Counted from the stretch's first letter, positions 32,995 through 41,823 are shown. The stretch: DNA of 64,000 nucleotides from Kitasatospora aureofaciens (GCF_001188955.3 NZ_JPRF03000035.1:21105-85104); one strand, 5' to 3'. The notes: generated by a model not told the origin, from the sequence alone. Made by a program: numbers and translations.

Positions 32995-33621
32995 ATGACC
33001 AGCACGCCGATCGCCGACCTCTGGCCGACCCTGCCCGGCGCCGACACCCGCCCCGAGGCGGCGTACCGGCTGCTCCAGGCGGCCGTCGAGTCGTTCGCGG
33101 AGCGCGGCTTCCACGCCACCACCACCCGGGACATCGCCACCGCGGCCGGAATGAGCCCCGCCGCGCTGTACATCCACTACCAGTCCAAGGCCGCCCTGCT
33201 CGCCGAGATCAGCCAGGCCGGGCACACCGCCACGCTCGCGCTGGTGCGGGCGGCGGCGGCCGGGGACGGCGGCCCGGCGCAGCGGATGCGTCGGATGGTC
33301 GAGCAGTTCACCGCCTGGCACGCCCGGGCCCGTACCGTCGGCCGGGTGGTCAACTACGAGCTGCACGCGCTGCCCGAGGACGCCTACGCCGTCGTCGCGG
33401 CGCTGCGCCTGGACATCGAGCGCGAGGTCAGCGCGCTGATCGAGGCAGGCGCGGCGGCCGGGGAGTTCGAGGTCGCGGAGGTGCGCACGGCTGCCCGCGC
33501 AGTGACCTCGCTGGGCATCGACGTCTCCCGCTGGTACACCGAGCGCTCCTCCGAGACGCCGGAGGAACTCGGCCGCCGTTACGGCGACTTGGTGCTGCGG
33601 ATGCTCGGCGCCCGGGTCTGA
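32995..33621 (+). CDS. TetR/AcrR regulator, probable FA-catabolism repressor
   Basis: The 208-residue protein has an N-terminal HTH (TTRDIATAAGMSPAALYIHYQSK, about 40-62). The C-terminal domain (VVNYELHALPEDAYAVVAALR) resembles the KstR2/FadR-type TetR group that binds acyl-CoA. GGGAGG precedes the ATG. It is divergent from the SDR operon and beside operator copy B; copy A controls the acyl-CoA dehydrogenase operon. It therefore probably represses both, relieved by an acyl-CoA. The regulon link is inference. Confidence 0.88.
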   Translation: MTSTPIADLWPTLPGADTRPEAAYRLLQAAVESFAERGFHATTTRDIATAAGMSPAALYIHYQSKAALLAEISQAGHTATLALVRAAAAGDGGPAQRMRRMVEQFTAWHARARTVGRVVNYELHALPEDAYAVVAALRLDIEREVSALIEAGAAAGEFEVAEVRTAARAVTSLGIDVSRWYTERSSETPEELGRRYGDLVLRMLGARV

Positions 33622-33638
33622 CCTCCGGCGTGCGGAGG
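33622..33638 (+). terminator. Weak hairpin after the TetR gene
   Basis: CCTCCG - GCGTG - CGGAGG gives a 6-bp stem immediately after the stop codon. It is short, so termination is only possible. Confidence 0.35.
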
Positions 33639-33711
33639 GGGTGCGGGAGGCTCGGTCGGTGAGGACGGGTAGCGTGGTGGCTCCGGTGGACTTTGGTTCG
33701 AGGAGGTACTG

Positions 33712-34341
33712 ATGGCCGATCAGAACGACCGTGTGAGCGAGCTGTTGGCCGAGGTCTGGATGTCCTGGGCGGAGCGCGGCGCGACCCTGAGCGCGGAGGA
33801 CTGGGACCGGCCCACCCGGCTGTCCGAATGGACCGTCCGGGACCTCTACGCGCACGTGGCACCGGCGCCGGGGCAGTTCTCCGAGCTGCGCGAGGCCGTG
33901 GTCGAGGGCCCGGCCGGGCTGACCGGCGGGGCGGAGATCCTGCGGGTGTTCAACCAGCCGGGCGGGCTGGCCCACACCGCCGCCGGGCAGATCGCCGAGA
34001 TGGCCAAGGAGGCCGCCAAGGCGACCGAACCCGCCGTGCTGATCGCCCGGTTCGGCACCGAGGGCCCGGCCGCCCTGGCCGCGATCGCGGACCTCGCGCC
34101 CGACACCGTGGTGGCGCACCAGCTGCTCGGGAAGGTGACGGTGGGGGCGCTCGGCGAGTTGGCGCTGATGGAGGCCACCGTCCACCTGCTCGACCTGATC
34201 GCCGCCGTCGGCGGACCGGCGCCCGTGGAGGGGGCGCTGCACTTCACCCGCGGACTGCTGGCCGAGGCCGCGGACCCGGTGGCCTTCATCGAGGCGGCGG
34301 CGGGGCGCGGTTCGGAGCCGGTGCTGCCGATCATCCGCTGA
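33712..34341 (+). CDS. Maleylpyruvate-isomerase/DinB-like (mycothiol-dependent) protein
   Basis: The 209-residue four-helix protein resembles the MDMPI_N/TIGR03083 group. RLSEWTVRDLYAHVAPAP carries the first metal-ligand histidine, and LALMEATVHLLDLIAAVGG carries the E...H pair. In family members a metal ion activates mycothiol for isomerase or S-transferase reactions in the cytosol. The ATG follows GAGGAGG at good spacing. A TAGCGT hexamer near 33669 may be the -10. Substrate is unknown. Confidence 0.82.
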   Translation: MADQNDRVSELLAEVWMSWAERGATLSAEDWDRPTRLSEWTVRDLYAHVAPAPGQFSELREAVVEGPAGLTGGAEILRVFNQPGGLAHTAAGQIAEMAKEAAKATEPAVLIARFGTEGPAALAAIADLAPDTVVAHQLLGKVTVGALGELALMEATVHLLDLIAAVGGPAPVEGALHFTRGLLAEAADPVAFIEAAAGRGSEPVLPIIR

Positions 34342-34429
34342 GGCCTGGGGGCGGGAGCTCCCGGTCAACCGTCTGAGCTGGTCAGTCGTATGATCTGCAC
34401 CAGACAGAACGGGATGGGTGGGGGCGTCG

Positions 34430-34801
34430 ATGGACTCGTTGTGGAACCTGTGGTGGCTGGTGCCCGCCGTCCTCTACGGGGGCGGATCGATCGCCAACCG
34501 GGTGCGGCGGGACGTGAAGGAGCGGCACGAGCGCAAGCTCGAACTGCTCGAGGCCCAGCACCAGCAGCGCCTGGCCCTGGACGCGGCCAACCGGCCGCCC
34601 GAGCCGGTCTGCGGCTGCACCCACCACCTGGCCAAGCACGACAAGCAGGGCCGCTGCCACGAGGTGGTCGAGACGCCCACCGCCTGGGACGCCGACCGCC
34701 GCCCGGTGCGCTACGAGCCCGGGCAGTGCAACTGCCAGCAGTACGTGGGGCCGGAGCCGCTGGGCACGGTGTACGCCCCGGAGCTGATCGACCCGCGCTG
34801 A
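34430..34801 (+). CDS. Membrane-anchored Cys/His-rich small protein
   Basis: The 123-residue protein is of a type I do not know functionally. An N-terminal hydrophobic helix (SLWNLWWLVPAVLYG) is followed by a basic coiled segment (RRDVKERHERKLELLEAQHQ). The C-terminal part, CGCTHHLAKHDKQGRCHE and QCNCQQYVG, has five cysteines and several histidines that could bind zinc. ATG 34430 follows a G-rich ribosome site; GTG 34418 is an alternative. A strong hairpin follows the gene. Confidence 0.75.
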   Translation: MDSLWNLWWLVPAVLYGGGSIANRVRRDVKERHERKLELLEAQHQQRLALDAANRPPEPVCGCTHHLAKHDKQGRCHEVVETPTAWDADRRPVRYEPGQCNCQQYVGPEPLGTVYAPELIDPR

Positions 34802-34819
34802 GCCGTACCCCGCGTCGAG

Positions 34820-34855
34820 GAGCGGCCGCCGCACCCCGGAGTGCGGCGGCCGCTC
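34820..34855. terminator. Strong hairpin terminator
   Basis: GAGCGGCCGCCGCAC - CCCGGA - GTGCGGCGGCCGCTC is a perfect 15-bp stem with a 6-base loop, 19 bases after the stop of the Cys/His-rich gene. Confidence 0.82.
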
Positions 34856-35170
34856 CGTCGTGAGCGGCGACGGTGGAACGCTGCCGACGGCTGACCGAAC
34901 CAGTCGCGTTCCACTGCGCGACGCTGGACAGGCGCAGCGGGCGGTCCTGCCACCAGTCCTCGACGGCGAGGGAGGTGACGGACATGATGCCGCGTCCATC
35001 CGTCCTCGGGCCGTGAAGTGCCCGCTCCGACGGGGCTCGGTTGTTTCGCCCGGACGGAGCGGGTACGCGCGGAGTGAAGGCGGGTCGGCGGCCTCCTGGC
35101 GGGGCCGTCCCGATCCCGAGCGCCCCGGCCCGTGAGCGGGTACCGGCGGCTACGCACCGAGGTGAGCGTC
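34856..35170. other. Gene-free stretch
   Basis: About 315 bases between the terminator and the acidic protein gene. Open frames on both strands lack ribosome sites and recognisable homology. Only the ribosome site GAGGTGAG of the next gene stands out. Confidence 0.5.
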
Positions 35171-35470
35171 ATGAGCAGCGAACGACCGGACGACGACCGT
35201 AGGGACCGGCAGGACCCAGACCAGAAGGAGCAGGAATCGCCCGTCGGCCCGGGAGGGGTGGGCGGATCCAGCGGCGCGGAGGCGCAGCCGCGCGAGCGCA
35301 CCGTCCCCGGCACCGCATCCGCACGGGAGGGCTACCAGCCCGACCACGGCACGGGTTCCGGCTCCCCGTTGGAAGGCGTCGAGATCGACCCGGACGAGCA
35401 GCAGGAGATCCACCCCTCCGACGACGAGGACCAACCCGACGCTGGCCCGGTCCGGCGCAGCCCGTCCTGA
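35171..35470 (+). CDS. Acidic, disordered small protein
   Basis: The 99-residue protein is rich in Asp, Glu, Gln, Gly, Ser and Pro (SSERPDDDRRDRQDPDQKEQ, IDPDEQQEIHPSDDED) with no hydrophobic core. It is probably intrinsically disordered. I do not recognise a family; similar proteins are common hypotheticals in streptomycetes. ATG 35171 is chosen because GAGGTG lies six bases upstream. It is not a shadow of another gene, since its frame has the expected third-position GC and a clear ribosome site. Confidence 0.62.
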   Translation: MSSERPDDDRRDRQDPDQKEQESPVGPGGVGGSSGAEAQPRERTVPGTASAREGYQPDHGTGSGSPLEGVEIDPDEQQEIHPSDDEDQPDAGPVRRSPS

Positions 35471-35553
35471 ACAGGTCCCGACCGGAGGAGGCCGGCCCGC
35501 CCGGATGAGCGGCAGCGCCCCGCGGACTCCCTCCGGGCGGGCCGGCCGGCCCC

Positions 35554-36657
35554 TCAGGGCGTGACGGTGACGGTGGAGCCCACCAGGTGCTCTGCCAGTC
35601 CGGCCCAGCCCTGCTCGCGGTACCAGCGCCGCTGGCGGTCCGCGCCGTTGCCCGTGCGGTCGAACTCCCGCCACAGCTCGGCCACCCGGCCGGTGTCGCC
35701 GGCCGCTTCCAGGCCCGGGGCGAGGTAGGCGCGCAGCTCCTCGACCACGGCGGCGGCCGGGCGGGCGGTGCCGTCGGCGGGGGAGACCAGCTGCCCGTGC
35801 AGCCCGGTGCGGGCGGCGTGCCAGGTCGCGGCCCGTAGCAGCTCCTCGGGGGTCCGCGGGCGCGGGCGCCCCTGCCGCTCCTCAAGGACAGCGGTGGTCA
35901 CCAGGGCCCGGACCAGGCCGGCGAACAGCTCGGCGTCGGCGACCGTCAGCTGGACGTCCGCCGCCCGCACCTCCACGGTCGGATAGCGCTCGGACAGCCG
36001 GGCGTGCCAGTACAGCTGCCCCGCGTCGGCCACCGCTCCGGCAGTCCGCAGTGCCGCCACCCGCTGCCGGTAGTCCGCGGCGTCGCGGAAGGCGGGCGGC
36101 GGCCCGCTGACCGCCCACTGGTCGAACTGGACCGTGCGCCAGCTGGCGAAACGGGTGTCCGCGCCGCGCCAGTAGGGCGAATTCGCGCTCAGCGCGATCA
36201 GTACCGGCAGCCAGGGCCGCAGCCGCACCAGGGCGCCCAGGCGCTCCTCCTCGTCGCGGACGCCGACGTGGACGTGCATGCCGTTGAGCATCAGGTCGTC
36301 GACCAGCGCGGGTGCCTGCCGGTGGGCCCGCCGGTAACGCTCGGCGTCGGTGACCGGCACCGGGCCCGGCGGCCCGAACGGGGCCGAGCCGACCGGTACG
36401 ACCCGGCAGCCGTGCTGGGCCGCGGCCGCGTTCAGCCCGGCGCGTACCCGGGCCAGGTGGCGGGCCACCCCCGCCAGGTCCTCACAGACCGGCGTCGCGC
36501 TCTCCACCTGGACCTGGAGCAGCTCGTGCTGCGCCTCGGCGGGGCGCAGCGCGGGCGCCAGTGAGGCGGTGGCCAGGACCTCGGCGGCCCGGGGCAGTGG
36601 CATGCCGTCGCGGGGATCGACCAGCAGGTACTCTTCCTCGACTCCGAGTGTCAGCAT
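35554..36657 (-). CDS. Glutamate-cysteine ligase-like (YbdK/GCS2 family)
   Basis: The 367-residue carboxylate-amine ligase has LTLGVEEEYLLVDP at the very start (GVEEE metal site), ELLQVQVESATPVC, NGMHVHVGVRD with the paired histidines, LIALSANSPYWRG and WHARLSERYPTVEVRAADVQ. All are GCS2 hallmarks. Bacterial YbdK proteins ligate glutamate weakly with cysteine. Actinobacteria make mycothiol rather than glutathione and have several GCS2 paralogs, some in natural-product or ergothioneine pathways, so the true amine is uncertain. Confidence 0.88.
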   Translation of the reverse strand: MLTLGVEEEYLLVDPRDGMPLPRAAEVLATASLAPALRPAEAQHELLQVQVESATPVCEDLAGVARHLARVRAGLNAAAAQHGCRVVPVGSAPFGPPGPVPVTDAERYRRAHRQAPALVDDLMLNGMHVHVGVRDEEERLGALVRLRPWLPVLIALSANSPYWRGADTRFASWRTVQFDQWAVSGPPPAFRDAADYRQRVAALRTAGAVADAGQLYWHARLSERYPTVEVRAADVQLTVADAELFAGLVRALVTTAVLEERQGRPRPRTPEELLRAATWHAARTGLHGQLVSPADGTARPAAAVVEELRAYLAPGLEAAGDTGRVAELWREFDRTGNGADRQRRWYREQGWAGLAEHLVGSTVTVTP

Positions 36658-36986
36658 GCCGCTCGGCTACCCCGGGCGGCTTCTCGTACACGGCCGGAGC
36701 TGCGGGATGCTTCGGAGTGACCTGGTCCGAGCACGCGAACCGGATCCGGGGCACCCTCGGAAACCTCCGGCTGCGAGAGGGAGTTCGGGAGCTCTCGGCT
36801 GGTGCGGGTGTGCGTACGGGTGTGGATGGCCCAACGGCCCGGCGTCGTCCGGTGGTTGATCCGGTCGGGAGGCAGGGTGGCCATGTGCCCGCCGGCTGCG
36901 CCAGGTGTCTGCCGCCACACCGTGAACTCGGTGACCTGTGGCACCATGCCCCGGAAGTCGACTTTTCCGAGGAAAGGACCAGCGGC
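36658..36986. other. Gene-free divergent region
   Basis: The 329 bases between the divergent ligase and acetyltransferase genes must hold both promoters. I see no convincing -35/-10 pair, palindrome or small gene. AAAGGACC just before 36987 serves as the acetyltransferase ribosome site. Confidence 0.5.
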
Positions 36987-37556
36987 ATGTCCGACACCGC
37001 CACCGGGCCCGGCGCCGTACCCGCCGGGGAGCCCGTCTTCCGCACCGCGACCCTCGCCGACGTCCCGGCACTGGTCGAGCTGGTCGAGTCCGCCTACCGG
37101 GGCGAGGCCAGCAAGGCCGGCTGGACCACCGAGGCGGACCTGCTGGACGGGCAGCGTACCGATGCGACGAGCGTTTCCGAGGCCGTCCAGGATCCGGACG
37201 GGGTGGTGCTGCTGGTCGAGCGCGACGGCGAACTGGTCGCCTGCTGCCAGCTGGAGCGGCGGCCGGACCGCGCCTACTTCGGCATGTTCTCGGTGCGCCC
37301 GACGCTGCAGGGCGGCGGGATCGGCCGGGTGGTGCTGGCCGAGGCGGAGCGGCTGGCCAGGGAGGAGTGGGGTGTCGGGCTGCTGGAGATGAAGGTGGTC
37401 GAGCAGCGCGGCGACCTGATCGCCTGGTACGAGCGGCGCGGGTTCCGCCGTACCGGCGTCTACAGCCCCTTCCCGTACGGCGACGAGCGCTTCGGCGTCC
37501 CGCGTCGGCCGGACCTTCGGTTCGAGCTGTTGACCAAGGAGCTGAAGGGGGTGTGA
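36987..37556 (+). CDS. GNAT family N-acetyltransferase
   Basis: The 189-residue protein has the GNAT fold: VFRTATLADVPALVELV at the start, FGMFSVRPTLQGGGIGRVVL as motif A with the acetyl-CoA pyrophosphate loop (QGGGIG), and LIAWYERRGFRRTGVY as motif B. The length and C-terminal PYGDERFG are typical of small-molecule or peptide acetyltransferases. The substrate cannot be predicted. The start follows GGAAAGGACC. Confidence 0.9.
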   Translation: MSDTATGPGAVPAGEPVFRTATLADVPALVELVESAYRGEASKAGWTTEADLLDGQRTDATSVSEAVQDPDGVVLLVERDGELVACCQLERRPDRAYFGMFSVRPTLQGGGIGRVVLAEAERLAREEWGVGLLEMKVVEQRGDLIAWYERRGFRRTGVYSPFPYGDERFGVPRRPDLRFELLTKELKGV

Positions 37557-37690
37557 GGGCGGCGGGTCCGGGGGCGGGCCGTGGTTCGCGCCGCGCCCGG
37601 TTCGTTGATCGTTTGATGGTTCGTCGTCTCGCTGACGCAACGTCAACTGGCTGAGCTGGGGCGATGCGGAGTTGTCACACCTCGTTCATA

Positions 37691-37706
37691 ATTGGTCCAG
37701 ACCAAT
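37691..37706 (+). promoter_or_regulatory. dre-like (DasR) operator
   Basis: ATTGGTC-CA-GACCAAT is a perfect 7-bp inverted repeat. It matches the 16-bp dre consensus of the GntR regulator DasR (A-x-TGGTC-TA-GACCA-x-T), apart from the centre and one symmetric pair. It overlaps a -10-like CATAAT (37687-37692), 60 bases before the GT2 gene, so it is placed to repress. Confidence 0.65.
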
Positions 37707-37765
37707 GTGAGAGGCTGGGGTCGAACGGCAAGGTTCCGCCCGACGCCCAGGGGGGCCGTCTCCGC

Positions 37766-39562
37766 ATGCCCGTACTCCATGGCACCACCGTGCCAGCACC
37801 CGACACCGGCCCGCGCCGGACAGCCGCGGACCCCGACCTCCGCCTGCCGAGCCCGCCCGACGACGAGGAGCTCTACTGGTACTTCGGCCCGCAGCGCCGA
37901 TGGGTGCTGCTGTGCGCCACCCTCTCCTACGCGGGAGCCACCGCCACCCTCGGCCTGTTCGCGCTGAGCAAGCCGCTGCTGTGGCCGTTCCTGCTGCTCA
38001 CCCTGCTCAACGCCGCCACCTGGCTGCTCTCGCTCGCCGACGGCCAGCGCGCCCGCCGCTACACCCGCGACTCGCACGACCTGCTGCTGCGCGCCTGGAA
38101 CCCCGCCCGCCACCCGAGCGTGGACCTGCTGCTGCCCACCGCGGGCGAGCCGCTGGCCGTCCTCGACAACGCCTACCGGCACACCGCCGCCGTCCACTGG
38201 CCCGGTGAGCTCACCGTCCTGGTCCTCGACGACGCCGACCGCCCCGAGGTGTGCCGGCTCGCCGAGTCCTACGGCTTCCGCTACCACGCCCGCCCCGACC
38301 GGGGCCGGTTCAAGAAGGCCGGCAACCTCAACCACGGCCTGGCCACGGGCGAGGGCGAGATCGTCGCCGTGCTCGACGCCGACTTCTGCCCCCGCCCCGA
38401 CTTCCTGCACCACCTGGTGCCCTACCTCGACAACCCCGGGGTCGGCATCGTGCAGAGCCCGCAGTGCTTCGACACCGACGCCGACATGTCCTGGCTCGAA
38501 CGCGCCGCGGGAGCCACCCAGGAGATCTTCTACCGCTGGATCCAGCCCTCCCGGGACGCCCAGGACGGCACCGTCTGCTGCGGCACCAACGCGCTCTACC
38601 GCCGCGCCGCCCTCCAGCGGATCGGCGGCTTCGCGGAGATCGACCACAGCGAGGACCTCTACACCGGTCTCGCCCTCGCCCACGTCGGATGGAGCACCCG
38701 GTACGTGCCCGCGCTGGTCGCCAAGGGCATGTCGCCCACCGGCCTGCCCGCCTTCATCAGCCAGCAGTACCGCTGGTGCCTCGGCTCGCTCGCCCTCGTC
38801 CGCGACCCGGACTTCCGCAAGGGGCCGCTGTCGCGCTCGGCCCGGCTCTGCTTCTGGAACGGCATCCTCGGCTACCTGACCAGCGCGGTGAACGTGTTCG
38901 CCGTACCGCTGCCCGCGCTGATCATGCTGTTCTTCGCACCCGGGGAGATCCGGCCCTGGCAGGTGCTCCCCTTCCTGCCGCCGATCTGGGTCGCCCTCGT
39001 GCTGCTGCCCGCGATGTCCCGCACCCGCTGGCGCTTCGAGGTCACCAGGGTCCAACTCCTCGGCGGGCTCTGCCACGTGGTCGCCATCGGCCACGCGCTG
39101 CGCCGCCGCTCCGCCGACTGGGTGCCCACCGGCGCCGTCTCGGGCGGGACGTCACTGGCCCGGTCCGTCGCCCGGATCGGCGTCGGCTGGCTCGGCCTGG
39201 TCGTCCTCGCGGGCAGCGCGGGCCTGGTGCGCGCCGCGCTGGAGTACGGCTGGCGGCCGTTCTGGGCGCTCGCCGCGCTGCTCGGGCTCACCGCGTACAC
39301 CATGATCCCGCTGATCCGGGCCCTGTGGCCGCTGCTCGGCCGGGGCCAGGGAACCGCCGGGGAGGTCGCCCCACCGGTGCGGCGCCGTACCGGCCTCGGC
39401 TCCGGCCACGGTTCCGAGCACGGTTACGGCTTCGGCTCCGGCCTCGGTTCGGACCTCGGCTGCGGCCCCGGCTTCGGGCGGGCGGAGGCCGTCGCCGTCA
39501 CCGCCGTACTGCTGCTGTGCGGGGTGCTGGCCTCCGGCTGGGCCGATCCGCTGCTCTTCTGA
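37766..39562 (+). CDS. Cellulose-synthase-like membrane glycosyltransferase (GT2)
   Basis: The 598-residue enzyme has two membrane helices near 50-90, a cytosolic GT2 domain (about 110-360) and more helices after it. Processive-synthase motifs are visible: VLVLDDAD, VAVLDADFCPRPDF (DxD), HSEDLYTGLAL (ED) and QQYRWCLGS (QxxRW). It should polymerise or extend a polysaccharide from a UDP-sugar and export it. A Gly/Ser/His-rich stretch (GLGSGHGSEHGYGFG, about 39394-39480) precedes the last helix and is unusual. It forms a likely operon with the acyltransferase downstream and lies behind a dre-like site. Confidence 0.88.
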   Translation: MPVLHGTTVPAPDTGPRRTAADPDLRLPSPPDDEELYWYFGPQRRWVLLCATLSYAGATATLGLFALSKPLLWPFLLLTLLNAATWLLSLADGQRARRYTRDSHDLLLRAWNPARHPSVDLLLPTAGEPLAVLDNAYRHTAAVHWPGELTVLVLDDADRPEVCRLAESYGFRYHARPDRGRFKKAGNLNHGLATGEGEIVAVLDADFCPRPDFLHHLVPYLDNPGVGIVQSPQCFDTDADMSWLERAAGATQEIFYRWIQPSRDAQDGTVCCGTNALYRRAALQRIGGFAEIDHSEDLYTGLALAHVGWSTRYVPALVAKGMSPTGLPAFISQQYRWCLGSLALVRDPDFRKGPLSRSARLCFWNGILGYLTSAVNVFAVPLPALIMLFFAPGEIRPWQVLPFLPPIWVALVLLPAMSRTRWRFEVTRVQLLGGLCHVVAIGHALRRRSADWVPTGAVSGGTSLARSVARIGVGWLGLVVLAGSAGLVRAALEYGWRPFWALAALLGLTAYTMIPLIRALWPLLGRGQGTAGEVAPPVRRRTGLGSGHGSEHGYGFGSGLGSDLGCGPGFGRAEAVAVTAVLLLCGVLASGWADPLLF

Positions 39563-39684
39563 CCGTCTGCTCCCACCGCCTCGTTTCCTTGCGCGTCGCC
39601 CCACCGGCGCGGATCCCGCCGACCGGCCGCCCCATCGGCCCGGCGGGCCCGACCACCGCTGCCTCCCCAGCAAGGAGCACCGCC

Positions 39685-41805
39685 GTGTCCACGGCCGTAC
39701 CACCGACGTCGTCCACGCCTTCCGAAGAACTGCTGCCCGGAGTCGTCCGGGTGGACCGGCAGGCCGCCGCTGTTCCCACTGCCTCCGCCTCCGCCTCCGG
39801 CGAGGTGCTGCCGACGGGAGGGCCCCGCCGCCGCAGCACCTTCCGCCCCGACATCGAGGGACTGCGCGGGATCGCCGTGCTCTCCGTCCTCGCCTTCCAC
39901 GCGGCGGTCCCCGGCCCGACCGGGGGCTACGTCGGCGTCGACATCTTCTTCGTCATCTCCGGCTTCCTGATCACCGGCCTGCTCACCGGCCGCCCGCTCG
40001 GCCTCTGGGACTTCGCCGCCCGCCGTGCCCGGCGCATCCTGCCCGCGGCCGCCACCGTGCTGGTCGCCACCGCCGCCGCCGGCGGCGCCCTGCTCGACCC
40101 GCTGCGCGGCACCGACCTCGCCCGCGACCTGATCGCCGCCGCCGGCCAGTACGCCAACTGGCGCTTCGTCGGCCAGCAGACCGACTACCTGGCCGCCGAA
40201 CGCGACCCCAGCCCGCTCCAGCACTTCTGGTCCCTCGGTGTGGAGAACCAGTTCTACCTGTTCTGGGGCGCCCTCCTGCTCGGCCTCGCCCGCTACCTGC
40301 ACGGGCGGCGCCGCTCCCTGGCGATCACCCTCGCCACCCTGGCCGTCGGCGGCACCTCGCTGGCCCTGTGCCTGCGCTGGACCGCGGCCTCGGCGCCGCT
40401 CGCCTACTTCTCCACCGGCAGCCGACTCTGGGAGTTCGCCGCCGGGGCGTGCGCGGCCCTGCTGAGCAGCGCCCTCGCCACCCGCACGCCGGGGCGCGCC
40501 GTCACCCGGACGCTGCGGCCGCTCGGCTGGGCGGGCCTGGCAGCCGTGCTCGGGTCGATCCTCCTCTACGACCGCACCACCCCCTTCCCGGGCGCGGCCG
40601 CGCTGCTGCCCGTCCTCGGCACCGCCGCCGTGCTGCTCGCGGGCCCCTCCGACCGTCTCGTCGGCGGACTGCTCGCCACCCGCCCGCTGCGTGCCGCCGG
40701 GCGCCTCTCGTACGCCTGGTACCTGTGGCACTGGCCGGTGCTGATCATCGCCCAGGCCCGCTACGGCCAGCTGCCCTGGACGGTGCTGCTCGCCCTGACC
40801 GCGGCCAGTGCGCTGCCCGCCTGGCTCACCCTGCGCCTCGTCGAGCAGCCGCTGCGGTACGGCAGCAGCCCGGCACCCCGGCGCGGCCTCGCCGTCGGCG
40901 CCAGTGCCCTGGTCATCCCGCTGATCGCCGCCCTCACCCTCGGCGGCGGCACCGTCCGCGCGCTCGGCGGCGCCACGAACACCCGGACCGCCGCACCCGC
41001 CGGAGCCGTCGACGGGCCCACCCTGCTCGCGCCCGGCACCCGGGTGCTCGGCCTCACCCCCTCGCTCGCCCGGGCCCGGGAGGACTTCCCGCCCGGCAAG
41101 GGCTGCGAGATCCCGCTCAACGCCGACAGCAGCCCACGCTGCCTCTTCGGCGACGAGAACAGCCCCGACCGGATCGTGCTGCTCGGCGACTCGCACGCCG
41201 GACAGTGGATCTCGGCCGGGCTGAAGATGGCCGAACAGCGGCACTGGGCGCTGGAGGTCCTGGTCAAGCCCGGCTGCCCGCTGGCCACCCTGACCGTGCG
41301 CAACGACGTCCTCGGCCGCACCTACGACGAATGCGACCGCTGGCGCGAGGACACCCTCACCCGGCTCACCTCCGGCCCCGAACCCCGGCTGGTCCTGATG
41401 GCCGGGCTCAACCGCTACGGCAGCCAGGAGGAGCGGACCGTCGGCTGGACCCGGACCCTGGACCGGCTCGCCGCGCTCGGCGCCCCGCTCGCCTACCTCG
41501 GCGACACCCCGATGCCGGGCAAGGACATCCCCACCTGCCTGGCCGCCTCCGACGGCCGCTCCGACGCATGCTTCTTCCCCCGCGACACCGCCTTCGAGCC
41601 CGACCCGATGCTCGACGGCGGCCTCGCGGCCCGCTACGGCGTCCGGACGCTCGACCTCGGGCCGCTGCTCTGCCCGGGCAGCGGCCCGAGCTGCCCGGCG
41701 GTGCTGGAGGGCGTGGTGCTCTACCGGGACACCGGGCACATCACGGACACCCTCGCCCAGGTGCTGGCGCCCCGGCTGGACAAGGGACTGCTGGGCGCGC
41801 CGTGA
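39685..41805 (+). CDS. Acyltransferase-3/SGNH polysaccharide O-acyltransferase
   Basis: The 706-residue protein has an N-terminal acyltransferase-3 domain with about ten membrane helices: RPDIEGLRGIAVLSVLAFHA carries the conserved histidine, and VDIFFVISGFLITG and LQHFWSLGVENQFYLFW follow. A C-terminal extracytoplasmic SGNH domain has IVLLGDSHAGQW and YRDTGHIT (DxxH). This OafA-like fusion acetylates or acylates surface glycans. The GTG start at 39685 follows CAAGGAG. It is 122 bases after the GT2 gene and likely modifies that enzyme's product. Confidence 0.9.
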   Translation: MSTAVPPTSSTPSEELLPGVVRVDRQAAAVPTASASASGEVLPTGGPRRRSTFRPDIEGLRGIAVLSVLAFHAAVPGPTGGYVGVDIFFVISGFLITGLLTGRPLGLWDFAARRARRILPAAATVLVATAAAGGALLDPLRGTDLARDLIAAAGQYANWRFVGQQTDYLAAERDPSPLQHFWSLGVENQFYLFWGALLLGLARYLHGRRRSLAITLATLAVGGTSLALCLRWTAASAPLAYFSTGSRLWEFAAGACAALLSSALATRTPGRAVTRTLRPLGWAGLAAVLGSILLYDRTTPFPGAAALLPVLGTAAVLLAGPSDRLVGGLLATRPLRAAGRLSYAWYLWHWPVLIIAQARYGQLPWTVLLALTAASALPAWLTLRLVEQPLRYGSSPAPRRGLAVGASALVIPLIAALTLGGGTVRALGGATNTRTAAPAGAVDGPTLLAPGTRVLGLTPSLARAREDFPPGKGCEIPLNADSSPRCLFGDENSPDRIVLLGDSHAGQWISAGLKMAEQRHWALEVLVKPGCPLATLTVRNDVLGRTYDECDRWREDTLTRLTSGPEPRLVLMAGLNRYGSQEERTVGWTRTLDRLAALGAPLAYLGDTPMPGKDIPTCLAASDGRSDACFFPRDTAFEPDPMLDGGLAARYGVRTLDLGPLLCPGSGPSCPAVLEGVVLYRDTGHITDTLAQVLAPRLDKGLLGAP

Positions 41806-41823
41806 CCGGTCCCCGCGGATGAG

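Noticed and set aside
34858..34985. Minus-strand frame MSVTSLAVEDWWQDRPLRLS...
   Set aside because: It has natural-looking composition, but it runs straight through the strong hairpin at 34820-34855 and antisense to the Cys/His-rich gene. No ribosome site or known family.
34860..35135. Plus-strand frame of ~90 residues before the acidic protein gene
   Set aside because: No ribosome site, low-complexity Arg/Gly/Pro composition and no homology that I recognise.
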